Below the pieces are notes generated by a model. That model worked only from the letters and a program-made list of their open reading frames with translations, searched no databases and was not told the DNA's origin. Both the position numbers and the translations under genes were made by a program. Below, in pieces: positions 41,303-49,600 of a DNA stretch of 64,000 nucleotides (positions are counted from its first letter, which is position 1; the number at the start of each line of letters is the position of its first letter). The stretch is from Anaerolineae bacterium (GTDB taxonomy: Bacteria; Chloroflexota; Anaerolineae; Aggregatilineales; Aggregatilineaceae), in contig JAHDWP010000014.1 of assembly GCA_023382715.1 (NCBI GenBank), positions 1 to 64,000 on the forward strand, written 5' to 3'.

Positions 41303-41931
41303 TCCCGGCGCTCGCTCTGGAGCAGGTCCGCGCGGCGCTCGCCCTGGCGGATTTCGACAGCGAGGGCGCACAGCGGCGGATGGCTCCCCGGCCCCGCGTC
41401 ATGCAGCGGGGCAACGGGCGAACCGGGCTGCCGCGCCAGGCCAGCGTGCTCGTGCTGCTGTACCCCTCCCCTGGGGGGTTGGCGTTCGCCCTGGAGCTGC
41501 GCGCGGCCAATGACCGCGATGTGCACAGCGGGCAGATCGGCCTGCCAGGCGGTGCGCGTGAAGGCGACGAGTCACCGCTCGACACAGCGCTGCGCGAGGC
41601 CCGCGAGGAGATGGGGATCAGCGCGCCGGTGACAATTCTGGGCCGGCTGAGGAAGCTCTACATCCCCCCCAGTGATTTCGATGTGCACCCGTTTGTGGGC
41701 TACGTCGCCCCGCAGCCGGCCTGGCAGCCCGACGCCTCCGAAGTCGTCCAGGTGATTGATTGCCCGCTGGCCTGGCTGCTCGACGACGCGCGCAAGCGGG
41801 GTGAGGAGTGGGACGTGCACGGCGTCACGATGTTCGTCCCCTGGTACGACGTTTATGGCCACAAGGTCTGGGGTGCGACGGCGATCATCCTCAGCGAATT
41901 GGAGCAGCGCCTGCGCGTCGTGCTCGAATAG
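41299..41931 (+). CDS. Nudix hydrolase, CoA pyrophosphatase type
   Basis: The 210-residue protein contains a full Nudix box, GGAREGDESPLDTALREAREEMG (two parts: GGAREGDE and REAREEMG hold the metal-binding Glu residues), preceded by SGQIGLPGG, the signature of the CoA pyrophosphatase (NudL/UPF0035) group. VSVLVLLYPS-like and FDVHPFVGYV strands fit that family. It would cleave CoA or similar nucleoside diphosphate derivatives. Its start overlaps the small protein gene, so it is co-translated with the E2/JAB/E1 operon, though it may be an unrelated passenger. A perfect palindrome 35 bases downstream may end the operon. Confidence 0.85.
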   Translation: MIPALALEQVRAALALADFDSEGAQRRMAPRPRVMQRGNGRTGLPRQASVLVLLYPSPGGLAFALELRAANDRDVHSGQIGLPGGAREGDESPLDTALREAREEMGISAPVTILGRLRKLYIPPSDFDVHPFVGYVAPQPAWQPDASEVVQVIDCPLAWLLDDARKRGEEWDVHGVTMFVPWYDVYGHKVWGATAIILSELEQRLRVVLE

Positions 41932-41965
41932 AGTCCAGAATGCCGGGCGTCTACGCGGAGAGGAG

Positions 41966-41998
41966 AGACTTCCGAAGTTTCCAAAACTTCGGAAGTCT
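41966..41998. repeat. Palindromic repeat, family P, copy c (possible terminator)
   Basis: Two 15-base arms, AGACTTCCGAAGTTT and AAACTTCGGAAGTCT, are exact reverse complements around CCA. It lies 35 bases after the Nudix stop and is followed by GTTCATTCC, then CCTGACAGGTCTTGCGCGCGCCCC (42009-42035 in part), which resembles the tail of family A. Confidence 0.75.
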
Positions 41999-42047
41999 GT
42001 TCATTCCTGCCTGACAGGTCTTGCGCGCGCCCCTGTAGTGACCTCAC

Positions 42048-42076
42048 TTGCGCCAGAATCCGGCGCGTGGTAGAGT
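42048..42076 (+). promoter_or_regulatory. Promoter of the orphan response regulator
   Basis: TTGCGC (42048-42053), a 17-base spacer and TAGAGT (42071-42076), about 87 bases from the start codon. Confidence 0.5.
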
Positions 42077-42162
42077 GCATTAGAAAAATCTAACGATGTC
42101 TAGCGATGCCGGTCGGCGTGCTTGATCTTGCTCTGTGTATCTGGCCAGAGGGTGCCCGCATT

Positions 42163-42849
42163 ATGGCTGAGAAGATACTCGTGATTGACGATGAGAAGAT
42201 GACCGTTGACCTCATCGGCATTCTCCTGGAGCGGCGCGGCTTCGAGGTAGTGAAGGCGTGCAGCGCCGAAGAGGGCCTGCGCGCGGCCTATCGCACCCAT
42301 CCCGATCTCATCCTGCTGGACATCATGATGCCGGATATGGACGGGTGGGAAGTCTGTCGCCGCCTGCGCGAGCTGTCGGACGTGCCGATTCTGTTCCTGA
42401 CCGCCAAAGACGACACGCGCGATCTCGTGCGCGGGCTGGACCTGGGCGCGGACGATTACATTACCAAGCCCTACGACAATGACGCCCTGATTGCCCGGAT
42501 CAAGGCACACCTGCGGCGCGTGCCCAAGCCAGTTGTGTCTGAGGAGCTGGTCTTCGACGGCGGCAATGTGCGCATCAACTTCATCAGCCGCGAAGTGCGC
42601 GTGCGCGGCAAGCCTGTGCACCTGACGCCGAAGGAGTTCAACCTGCTTGGCGTCCTGGCGCGCAACGCCGGGCGCGTGCTGGATCGCACGGAGCTGGTGC
42701 GCGAGGCGTGGGGGCCGGAGTACGGCGACGCGATTGACAGCCTGAAGCTGTATATTCACTATCTGCGCCAGAAGATCGAGAAGGACCCGCAGCAGCCCGG
42801 CTACATCCTGACATCGCGCGGGGTGGGCTACCGCTTCAACGACGTGTGA
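42163..42849 (+). CDS. OmpR/PhoB-family response regulator
   Basis: The 228-residue protein has an intact receiver: VIDDE acidic pair, LILLDIMMPDMDGWE with the phosphoacceptor Asp, LFLTAK (Thr) and ITKPY (Lys). The C-terminal winged-helix domain shows HLTPKEFNLLGVLARNAGRV, LVREAWG, DSLKLYIHYLRQKIE and ILTSRGVGYRF. It is a DNA-binding transcription regulator activated by phosphorylation. No sensor kinase gene adjoins it, so its partner is elsewhere. GAGGGTG lies 11 bases upstream of ATG 42163. It is divergent in function from the degenerate regulator at 35390. Confidence 0.93.
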   Translation: MAEKILVIDDEKMTVDLIGILLERRGFEVVKACSAEEGLRAAYRTHPDLILLDIMMPDMDGWEVCRRLRELSDVPILFLTAKDDTRDLVRGLDLGADDYITKPYDNDALIARIKAHLRRVPKPVVSEELVFDGGNVRINFISREVRVRGKPVHLTPKEFNLLGVLARNAGRVLDRTELVREAWGPEYGDAIDSLKLYIHYLRQKIEKDPQQPGYILTSRGVGYRFNDV

Positions 42850-42864
42850 GCCTGTTGTGCGCTG

Positions 42865-43272
42865 TCACAGGCGCAGGGCGATGATCGCCAGCGAAATGGC
42901 TGCCGCAACCAGCAGGATGAGCACAGCGCGGAACAGCCTGCGCCGACGCGACAGCCGCTTGTGGGGCGGCGCTGCTGCTGGCAGCGCGTGCTGAAGCTGC
43001 TGCTCGGCGAGCAGGGCAAGCTGCTGCCGTGCGGTGGGGTGCGACGGGTTCAGCGCGAGCACATTCTCGAAACACACGCGGCGGTCGTCATCGGAGTCCA
43101 CGACGCTCGCCAGCCACAGCCAGACCTGCTCGTGATAAGGATCCACCTCGACGGCGCGGCGGAAAAGTTCGTGCGCTCTGGCCCGGTCGCCGCGCTTGGC
43201 CGCTTCCTTCCCTTCCTTGAAAAACTGCAAGAATTCTTTAGGCGCATTCAAAAGATCGGACGAAATGCCCAT
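42865..43272 (-). CDS. Small TPR-like membrane-anchored protein
   Basis: The 135-residue protein has an N-terminal TPR-like unit: GKEAAKRGDRARAHELFRRA, then VDPYHEQVWLWLASVV, then RRVCFENVLALNPSHPTARQQL. A basic stretch (KRLSRRRRLF) and a C-terminal helix (about 115-133) follow. The W-L-W-L-A and ALNP motifs are shared with the three next minus-strand genes, so the four are paralogues. Start at 43272 follows GGGGGGAA. It likely sits on the inner membrane as an adaptor. An extended -10 (TGATACAAT, 43330-43322) lies upstream. Confidence 0.7.
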   Translation of the reverse strand: MGISSDLLNAPKEFLQFFKEGKEAAKRGDRARAHELFRRAVEVDPYHEQVWLWLASVVDSDDDRRVCFENVLALNPSHPTARQQLALLAEQQLQHALPAAAPPHKRLSRRRRLFRAVLILLVAAAISLAIIALRL

Positions 43273-43341
43273 CGCGTTCCCCCCTGGTGATGGCGCACTA
43301 CGTGGCCATGCGGCTGCCCCCATTGTATCACGTCCGCGCGC

Positions 43342-44841
43342 CTAATGGCCCCAGTCGTTGGCTATGTCGGTATGCGGCGCGGAAGTGACCTGGTAGAGCG
43401 TCTCGGTCTCCATCTCGTAGACGAACACATCCCAGTTGCCGGTGCGGTCGGACGAAAAGACGATGAAGCGCCCGTCCGGCGAAAAACGCGGCTGGATATC
43501 GTCGGCGTCGGAGGTGATGAGCGGCTCCGGAGCGCCGCCTGCCGCCGGGATGCGGTAGATATCGGCGGTTTTGCTTCCGGCTGCGACGGCGTGGAAGACG
43601 ATGGTCTCGCCGTCGGGCGACCAGTCCGGGGCGGCCTCGGTGAGGGAAGCGCCATTGGTGGTCAGGGTGACAACCTGCCGGGTGGCCAGGTCGAGGATGC
43701 GCAGATCGGTTGCCCCGCCCGGAGCGATCAGGCTCAGGTCAGCGACGTAGACGAGGCGCGTGCCATCGGGGGAATAGGCCGGCCAGCTTTCGCCGGCGTC
43801 GTCCTGGGTCAGACGCTCCAACTGGGCCGGGTCGCCCTGCCGATCTACGACAGCCACGCGGAAGAGGTCGGTCGTCGCCGCGCCCAGCCCTTGCGCCGTG
43901 AAGGCGATCCACTGGCCATCGGGCGACCAGGCGGGCGCTTCTTGCTTCTGAAGCGTCGGATTGCCCGTCCAGTAGCTGCTCGCCAGGCGAGAATCGGTGC
44001 CCTGCAGGTTGTCAAGCTGCAGGAAGAACTCGCGCGTGCCCGGCGCGTAACGAATGTAGGCGAACTGGCTCCCGTCGGGCGAGAGGGCGGGCGTGTGACC
44101 GCGCGTGTTCGGGGGCGTGATCGTGCGCGGGCTGCTGCCGTCCGGCCTGATCAGGACGATCGGCTGGTTGTTGGGATCGCCGGGCGTCTGTCCGGAGCGC
44201 ATGAGGATATGGCCGGCCAGGGCGGCGGGCGGCGGCGGGAAGAGCGTCGGCGGTATCTCCGGGATAGGGGTCTTGCTGGGCACCGGCGTCCAGGTCGCGG
44301 GCGGGGGCGTGAACGTGCGCGTCGGCTGAGTCGTGGCGGTGGGGAGCGGCATCGTTCCAGGAGCGGACGGACTGTTTCCTTCTGCTGGCTTCAGGCCAGC
44401 GCCTGCGCCACCGTCTGCGACAGGCGGGGGCGCAGACCCGTCATCGCCACCGCCCAGCGCGATCACCAGCAGGATCACCAGGAGCAGCGCGCTCAGGATG
44501 ATCGCCCCCAGCACCAGGTTTTGACCTGTGCGCCCTTTCATAGAACCGGGCTGCCCGGCGGGCGCAGCCGATTCGGGCGACGCACCTTCCAGGCGGGCCA
44601 GCAAGCTCTGCGCGCGCGCATTGTCGGGATTGATGACAATGACGTTGCTGAGACAGATGCGCTTCTCGTGCAGATCGTCGGTGACCGCGGCCAGCCAGAA
44701 CCAGCCCTTTTCATGCTGCGGGTCAAGCGCCACGACCTGTTCGAGCAAGGCCCGTGCGACGGCCGTGTTGCCCGCGCGCGCCGCGTCAATGCCCTGCCGC
44801 AGAAGATCGTCAAGCTGGGAACCGGGTTCCTGCCCGCTCAT
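43342..44841 (-). CDS. TPR-anchor protein with TolB-like beta-propeller
   Basis: The 499-residue protein starts with the TPR-like unit (GIDAARAGNTAVARALLEQV, ALDPQHEKGWFWLAAV, RICLSNVIVINPDNARAQ), a transmembrane helix (about 107-128), a Pro/Thr linker, and from about 210 on a propeller of WD40/TolB-like (PD40) blades. These are marked by repeated SPDG motifs: ALSPDGSQFAYI, WSPDGQWIAFT, YSPDGTRLVYV, WSPDGETIVFH and FSPDGRFIVFSSDR. The propeller is outside the membrane by topology. GGGGGGC precedes the start. Likely a surface or periplasmic binding protein; ligand unknown. Confidence 0.78.
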   Translation of the reverse strand: MSGQEPGSQLDDLLRQGIDAARAGNTAVARALLEQVVALDPQHEKGWFWLAAVTDDLHEKRICLSNVIVINPDNARAQSLLARLEGASPESAAPAGQPGSMKGRTGQNLVLGAIILSALLLVILLVIALGGGDDGSAPPPVADGGAGAGLKPAEGNSPSAPGTMPLPTATTQPTRTFTPPPATWTPVPSKTPIPEIPPTLFPPPPAALAGHILMRSGQTPGDPNNQPIVLIRPDGSSPRTITPPNTRGHTPALSPDGSQFAYIRYAPGTREFFLQLDNLQGTDSRLASSYWTGNPTLQKQEAPAWSPDGQWIAFTAQGLGAATTDLFRVAVVDRQGDPAQLERLTQDDAGESWPAYSPDGTRLVYVADLSLIAPGGATDLRILDLATRQVVTLTTNGASLTEAAPDWSPDGETIVFHAVAAGSKTADIYRIPAAGGAPEPLITSDADDIQPRFSPDGRFIVFSSDRTGNWDVFVYEMETETLYQVTSAPHTDIANDWGH

Positions 44842-44865
44842 AATGCCCCCCCTGTACGGTCGTCT

Positions 44866-46401
44866 TTATTGACTTGCCGGATGCCACGTCACGTAACGTG
44901 TATCGCCGTCGCTGGAGAGAATGCGCTGAAGCTCACTTCCATCTGGACGGACGACGTACAGATCGAATATCGAGCGCTCGCGGTTGGAGCTGAACGCGAT
45001 CCAGCGGCCATCCGGCGACCACGCGGGATCGCGCTCCTCGGCGCGCACGTCAGCGACCAGCAGGCCGCGCTCGCCGTCGCCGTTGGCCGTCATCAGGTAA
45101 AGATCGGTGGCTCCCCGCCGGTCGGAAAGAAACACGATAGCCGACCCGTCGGGCGACCAGGCCGCTGAGAAGCTGCTGTTGACGTTGTCTGTGAGCTGCT
45201 TCAGCGCGCCGCTGTCCACGTTTATGCGCCAGATCTCGGTCGCGCCAGGGCCGCTGCGGTCGGAGGTGAAGGCGATCCACTGGCCATCGGGCGACCAGGC
45301 CGGCTCGCGGTCTTCGGACTGGCCAGGGGTGAGCGTCTCAACAGCGCCTGTCTCGACGGAGACGAGGAAGAGGTCGAAGATGCCGTCCGGGTTGGCTGCG
45401 CAGGCGATGGTCTGCCCATCCGGTGACCAGGCGGCGTCCGCCACGCGGGGCGCGGCGAATGTCGTCAGACGGCGCATGGTGCCCCCGCCGGATGGCGCGA
45501 CGAACAGGTCCTCGAACTCCTCGCTGACCAGCACCTCGCCTTCCAGTCGTGACTGCGACAGGCGGGCCGTGAACGCAATCTGCTTGCCGTCCGGTGAATA
45601 AGCCGCGTCGTAGACTTCCACCAGACTCAATACAGTGCTGGAATCGGGCGGCAGCGTGAAGGTCAGCGCCCTTTCGCTGGAGCCGTCGGCGGTCAGCGTA
45701 TGCAGCGCCCAACCGCGCCCGCCGCGCAGCGCCGAGACCAGCATCGTATAGTCAGACAGCGGCGGCGGTGTGGGCGACGGCAGGGGGGTCGGTGAGGGCG
45801 TCCAGGTGGCGGTTGGCGTCCAGGTGGGCGGGAATGTCTCGCGCGGGGGCAGCGTGCGCAGCGCGCCGCCGACCGGCGTCGGCGAGACATAGCCCCCTGC
45901 CTGGATGGCGGCGGACTGGGTGGGGCGTTGTGATGTGGGCGGGGGAGGTGGGGCGTCGCCGTCTTTTTGCATGTCGAGGTACAGCAGAGTCAGGCCAGCG
46001 GCCACCAGCCCCAGCGCGATCAGGGCGAGCGTCCAGAATACCCAGGGAGGAAGACCGCGTCTCCGTCGGGGTGCGCTGAGCAATGCACCCCGCTCGGCGG
46101 TCGCGAGTGGGGCGGAACGGCGCGCCTGTGTTCTGGAGGGAGTGACCCGTAGCTGCTGTTCCAGACGCCCCAGCGCCTGGCGGGCGCGCTCATTGCGCGG
46201 GTTGATGGTCAGCACGCGGCGCAGACTTTGCAGGCGCTCTTCATCGGAGTCTGCGACGGTGACCAGCCAGAGCCAGGCCGTCTCGTTATCGGGGTCCTGC
46301 GCGATGACCCGGTGCAGAGTCGCGCGCGCGGCACCCCGATCGCCACTGCGCGCGGCCTCGATGGCGGTGCGCAGCAAGGTTGAGATATCGTCGTTGAGCA
46401 A
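44866..46401 (-). CDS. TPR-anchor protein with TolB-like beta-propeller, second copy
   Basis: The 511-residue protein has the same plan as its neighbour: TPR-like unit (IEAARSGDRGAARATLHRV, AWLWLVTV, SLRRVLTINPRNERARQ), Arg-rich stretch, helix (about 118-140), Thr/Pro linker, and six or more PD40 blades (YSPDGKQIAFT, WSPDGQTIACA, WSPDGQWIAFTSDR, WSPDGSAIVFLSDR, WSPDGRWIAFSSNR). The start was set at TTG 46401, with GGAGAGGG just ahead, because the alignment with the paralogues begins there; a longer frame to 46473 has no site. The two propellers differ enough to bind different partners. Confidence 0.75.
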   Translation of the reverse strand: MLNDDISTLLRTAIEAARSGDRGAARATLHRVIAQDPDNETAWLWLVTVADSDEERLQSLRRVLTINPRNERARQALGRLEQQLRVTPSRTQARRSAPLATAERGALLSAPRRRRGLPPWVFWTLALIALGLVAAGLTLLYLDMQKDGDAPPPPPTSQRPTQSAAIQAGGYVSPTPVGGALRTLPPRETFPPTWTPTATWTPSPTPLPSPTPPPLSDYTMLVSALRGGRGWALHTLTADGSSERALTFTLPPDSSTVLSLVEVYDAAYSPDGKQIAFTARLSQSRLEGEVLVSEEFEDLFVAPSGGGTMRRLTTFAAPRVADAAWSPDGQTIACAANPDGIFDLFLVSVETGAVETLTPGQSEDREPAWSPDGQWIAFTSDRSGPGATEIWRINVDSGALKQLTDNVNSSFSAAWSPDGSAIVFLSDRRGATDLYLMTANGDGERGLLVADVRAEERDPAWSPDGRWIAFSSNRERSIFDLYVVRPDGSELQRILSSDGDTRYVTWHPASQ

Positions 46402-46694
46402 CGTCCCTCTCCCTCGCGCAGCCAGTCGCTGCGCAATGGCGGGCAACTCGATCGTCCCGCGCGTGCCATGCATTCGCCGCCTGCCCGTTTGGGATGTGGG
46501 CAGAGGGGGTGCGGCGGCAACCCATCATTACCTGTAATCTTATCCTGGTCTGGTGCGCAAGGCTAGGCAGGGGGCGCCGGGCGGGGGCGATGCTCACTGG
46601 GCACGGAGGATGCAGAGGGGGCTATGGAAGAGACCGACCCGGAGCCTTTCTCGCTGGCGCTCCAGAAGGACGCGGATCAGGAGAGATGCCCGGC

Positions 46695-47072
46695 CTAGAG
46701 AGCGAGGAGCAGCAGGACGACGATGACCAGGAGCACCATAACCCCCGCCAGGCCCATGAGACCATAGCGGAGCACCAGAGTGTTGCTGGTCTCGCGGCGG
46801 CGGCGCATGCGCTCCAGTTCCTCGCGGGCGACGCTGTTGTTGGGATTGATGCGCAGCACCGTCTTGAGGAAGCGGATGCGCTCTTCCTGCGTCTCTGCGA
46901 CGGAAGCCATCCATAACCAGGCGCGTTCGTTGTGCTTATCCGCATCGAGCACCTGCTGAAAGAACAGGCGGGCGTTGGGCCTGTTGCCCTGGCGCGCCGC
47001 CTGCATACCCATCTGCATCAGGTCTTCGAGCGTCGGCTCGGTGCCATGTGGATGATCGAGGCCCAGGCTCAT
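46695..47072 (-). CDS. Small TPR-like membrane-anchored protein, second copy
   Basis: This 125-residue protein has GMQAARQGNRPNARLFFQQV, AWLWMASVAETQEERI and LKTVLRINPNNSVAREEL, then RRRR and a C-terminal helix (about 100-124). It is the same type as the protein at 42865-43272. GAGGGGAG lies upstream. It is the first gene of the TPR-anchor row, driven by its own promoter. Its role is unknown; the family may serve as cytoplasmic anchors for a complex. Confidence 0.7.
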   Translation of the reverse strand: MSLGLDHPHGTEPTLEDLMQMGMQAARQGNRPNARLFFQQVLDADKHNERAWLWMASVAETQEERIRFLKTVLRINPNNSVAREELERMRRRRETSNTLVLRYGLMGLAGVMVLLVIVVLLLLAL

Positions 47073-47133
47073 CCGTGTTCACTCCCCTCAGATGTCGTGG
47101 AACCCCCACAGTTCCTGACAATTCCCTGACATG

Positions 47134-47162
47134 TTTATAGTCTCTTCGCCTGCTCTGCGCAA
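47134..47162 (-). promoter_or_regulatory. Promoter of the first TPR-anchor gene
   Basis: Minus-strand TTGCGC (47162-47157), a 17-base spacer and TATAAA (47139-47134), 61 bases before the start. Confidence 0.65.
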
Positions 47163-47191
47163 GTGATCGCCGGCGGGCGTCCGGCTCCCGA

Positions 47192-49600
47192 TCAGCGCAC
47201 GGTGAGGGTGGCGATCAGCGCGTGATCGCCCAGGGAGACGCCGGCGCTGCTGCTGACGGGCAGGCGCTCGTCGGGAGTCTGCCACCAGTACACGACGGCC
47301 CACAGCTCATAGTCGCCGGGCGGCAGGCCGGCGGGAAGCTCCAGGGCGTGATTATCGCGGATCAGCGCGCCCGGCGACCAGCCGGACATCGGCGCGAACC
47401 CGCCCACTGGCAGCGCGTCGCGCTGGGCGATCAGCTCGCCTTGCGCGGATACCAGGAGCACTGCCACCGTGTAGTCACGCTCGATAGGACCAACGGCTTC
47501 CCACAGCAGCGACACAGCCAGCGGTTTCCCGGCGCGCGCTTCCTCGCCGCCTGGCAGGTCGGCCCCGACCAGGCGCAGCGCGCCGCCGAACGTTGCGCCG
47601 ATCGGCGTATCGGGCCAGGCGGACGCAGTGGGCGGTGGAGCGGGGGTCAGGTCGTACAGCACGGCGCGGGCCAGGTCGCTCGGCGCGACCTCGCGCATCG
47701 GGAAGTAGTGCCGCGCCAGATATTGCTCATACGGGCGCACCGACCAGGGCACGAAGCGGCTGCTCTCCAGCACCAGCCACAACCGCTCGTGCCGTCGCGC
47801 CAGGTCGCCGATGACCAGCGCCGCCGACAGGTGGATCAACTCGTCGGGGTTGGCCGAGACCACGTCGGGCGCTTGCTCCGGGCTGGAGCGCTCGCCGGGC
47901 GCGTGGGGCAGGGTGTAGACCACGGGGGCCGCCCGCTTGTAGTAGTTCATGAAGAACGGCGTGTAGCGGTCGTTGTCGAGGACGATCACGTCGTCGGATC
48001 GAATCTGCTCATCCAGCGCAGCCAGCAGCGCGCGCGCCGGGGGATACTCGCCAGAATAGCGCGGGTCGAGGCGAATCGCCGCCAACCCTCCGCCCAACGC
48101 CAAAACCACGCCCAGGCCGAGCGAGGCGACGGTCAGCCACAGGCGGCGGCGTGACGCAGCAGGGCGGCGCAGCCAGTGCCACGCCCAGCCCGCTGCCGCG
48201 CCCGCCAGTGCTGCGCTGAGCACGGGCAGCAGCCAGGCATGGTGGATGGCGTGCCGCCAGGCCACGTCGAGCGTCACGTCATCGAGCAGCGTCGCCGAGA
48301 CATAGACCGGCGACCAGCGCAGCGACCACGCCCCTTCGTCCCAGGGGATGATCGGCGGACTCTGCCCGGCGAGCAGCTCGTAGTAGGCGTCAAGGGGCAC
48401 CAGGCTGCCCAGCAGTTGTACGCCGATTCCGGCCAGAATGACCAGCGCCGCGCCAAAGCGCGCCCAGCGCGCCGCGTGCGGCCTCAGCACGTGGGCGAAG
48501 ACTGGCAGCAGCCACAGCGCCAGGAACGGCGTCAGCGGCACCATATAGCGCGGCCCCCAGCCCCGCCCGCCGTACCACTGCTCGGGGCCGCGCACCGCCG
48601 CATAGCCCACCACAAAGGCGACCAGCGCCACCAGCGGCACGGCAAGCTGCCGCCAGCGCCGCGCGCGGATCAGCATCACCGCGCCGGCCAGGCCGGGGAT
48701 CAGCGCCGGCGAAAAGAGCCACAGGCTGCGCGCCGGGCTGAAGAGATAGCCGCGCACGCCTGCGGACACCCCGGCCAGGTTGTCGCGCGCCTGCTGGACG
48801 CGCATCACGAAAGCATAGCGATTGGACAGGCCGAACAGCGTATCAGCGTTGAGCGCGACGATCACCAGCAGGCTGCTGACCAGGATGAGCGCGATCAAGG
48901 CCGTGACCCAGCGCCGGGTCACTTGCAGACGTCCCAGGCGCGCAGGCAGCGCCTCGCTGATCACGGCGGGCAGCAGCAGCAGCGCCGCCTCTTTCGTCAG
49001 CAGCGTCGCCCCGATCACCAGGGCGCTGAGCGCGGCCACACCCAGCGCCGGGCGTCCGGCGGCGAATCGCTGGCGGACGCGCAGCACCAGGTAGGCGCTC
49101 AGCAGGCCGAGCAGGGTAAAGAGCGGCTCGCGGAAAAAGGTGCGGCTGTAGGGCCAGGCGATGGTCCCCAGGCCAAAGGCAAGCGCCGTCAGCGCGGCGG
49201 CGCGCGCCCGGTAGCCGAGAGCCAAACCGTAGGCGTACAGGACGCCCGCCGTCAGCGCCGTGACCAGCACGTTGAACAGCCACACGGTGTGCGCCAGCCC
49301 GATGCCGGGCAGCGCCTGGGCCATGAGGAACAGCGGCGCGGCCAGCGCCGGCTGTAATGGCTCGGCGTCTACGGGCGGGGGTTGCGCTTCGCCCAGCGTC
49401 AGCGGCGGATAGGCGTCAAGCTGGAGGTTCTGAGCCAGGGTGCCACGCCGGGCCAGGCTCTCAGTCGCGTCGAAAAGGAACCACTCATCGCGGCTGATGG
49501 CATACCCGCTGTAGGTGACGAAATAGACAGCGATCAGCAGGACGACCAGGCTGATGCCCAGAGCGATCTGGCGCTGCCGTCCGTCCCCGTTGGTGTCCAT
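47192..49600 (-). CDS. GT39-like membrane protein with C-terminal beta-sandwich
   Basis: The 802-residue protein has an N-terminal helix, then YAISRDEWFLFD, the acidic loop position of GT-C enzymes, about eleven helices, a large soluble region (about 500-660) and a C-terminal beta-sandwich (about 670-802): DYTVAVLLVSAQGELIAQRD, then GWSPGALIRDNHALELPAG and DYELWAVVYWW. That end aligns with the end of the GT39 protein at 18216-20087. Its start overlaps the stop of a GT4 gene by one base (TAATG), so it is the last gene of the exopolysaccharide operon. It may glycosylate or modify a lipid-linked product outside the cell. Confidence 0.7.
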   Translation of the reverse strand: MDTNGDGRQRQIALGISLVVLLIAVYFVTYSGYAISRDEWFLFDATESLARRGTLAQNLQLDAYPPLTLGEAQPPPVDAEPLQPALAAPLFLMAQALPGIGLAHTVWLFNVLVTALTAGVLYAYGLALGYRARAAALTALAFGLGTIAWPYSRTFFREPLFTLLGLLSAYLVLRVRQRFAAGRPALGVAALSALVIGATLLTKEAALLLLPAVISEALPARLGRLQVTRRWVTALIALILVSSLLVIVALNADTLFGLSNRYAFVMRVQQARDNLAGVSAGVRGYLFSPARSLWLFSPALIPGLAGAVMLIRARRWRQLAVPLVALVAFVVGYAAVRGPEQWYGGRGWGPRYMVPLTPFLALWLLPVFAHVLRPHAARWARFGAALVILAGIGVQLLGSLVPLDAYYELLAGQSPPIIPWDEGAWSLRWSPVYVSATLLDDVTLDVAWRHAIHHAWLLPVLSAALAGAAAGWAWHWLRRPAASRRRLWLTVASLGLGVVLALGGGLAAIRLDPRYSGEYPPARALLAALDEQIRSDDVIVLDNDRYTPFFMNYYKRAAPVVYTLPHAPGERSSPEQAPDVVSANPDELIHLSAALVIGDLARRHERLWLVLESSRFVPWSVRPYEQYLARHYFPMREVAPSDLARAVLYDLTPAPPPTASAWPDTPIGATFGGALRLVGADLPGGEEARAGKPLAVSLLWEAVGPIERDYTVAVLLVSAQGELIAQRDALPVGGFAPMSGWSPGALIRDNHALELPAGLPPGDYELWAVVYWWQTPDERLPVSSSAGVSLGDHALIATLTVR

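Noticed and set aside
43345-45168. 607-codon plus-strand frame over the TolB-like genes
   Set aside because: Antisense shadow with no recognisable domain; the minus strand has repeated SPDG propeller motifs.
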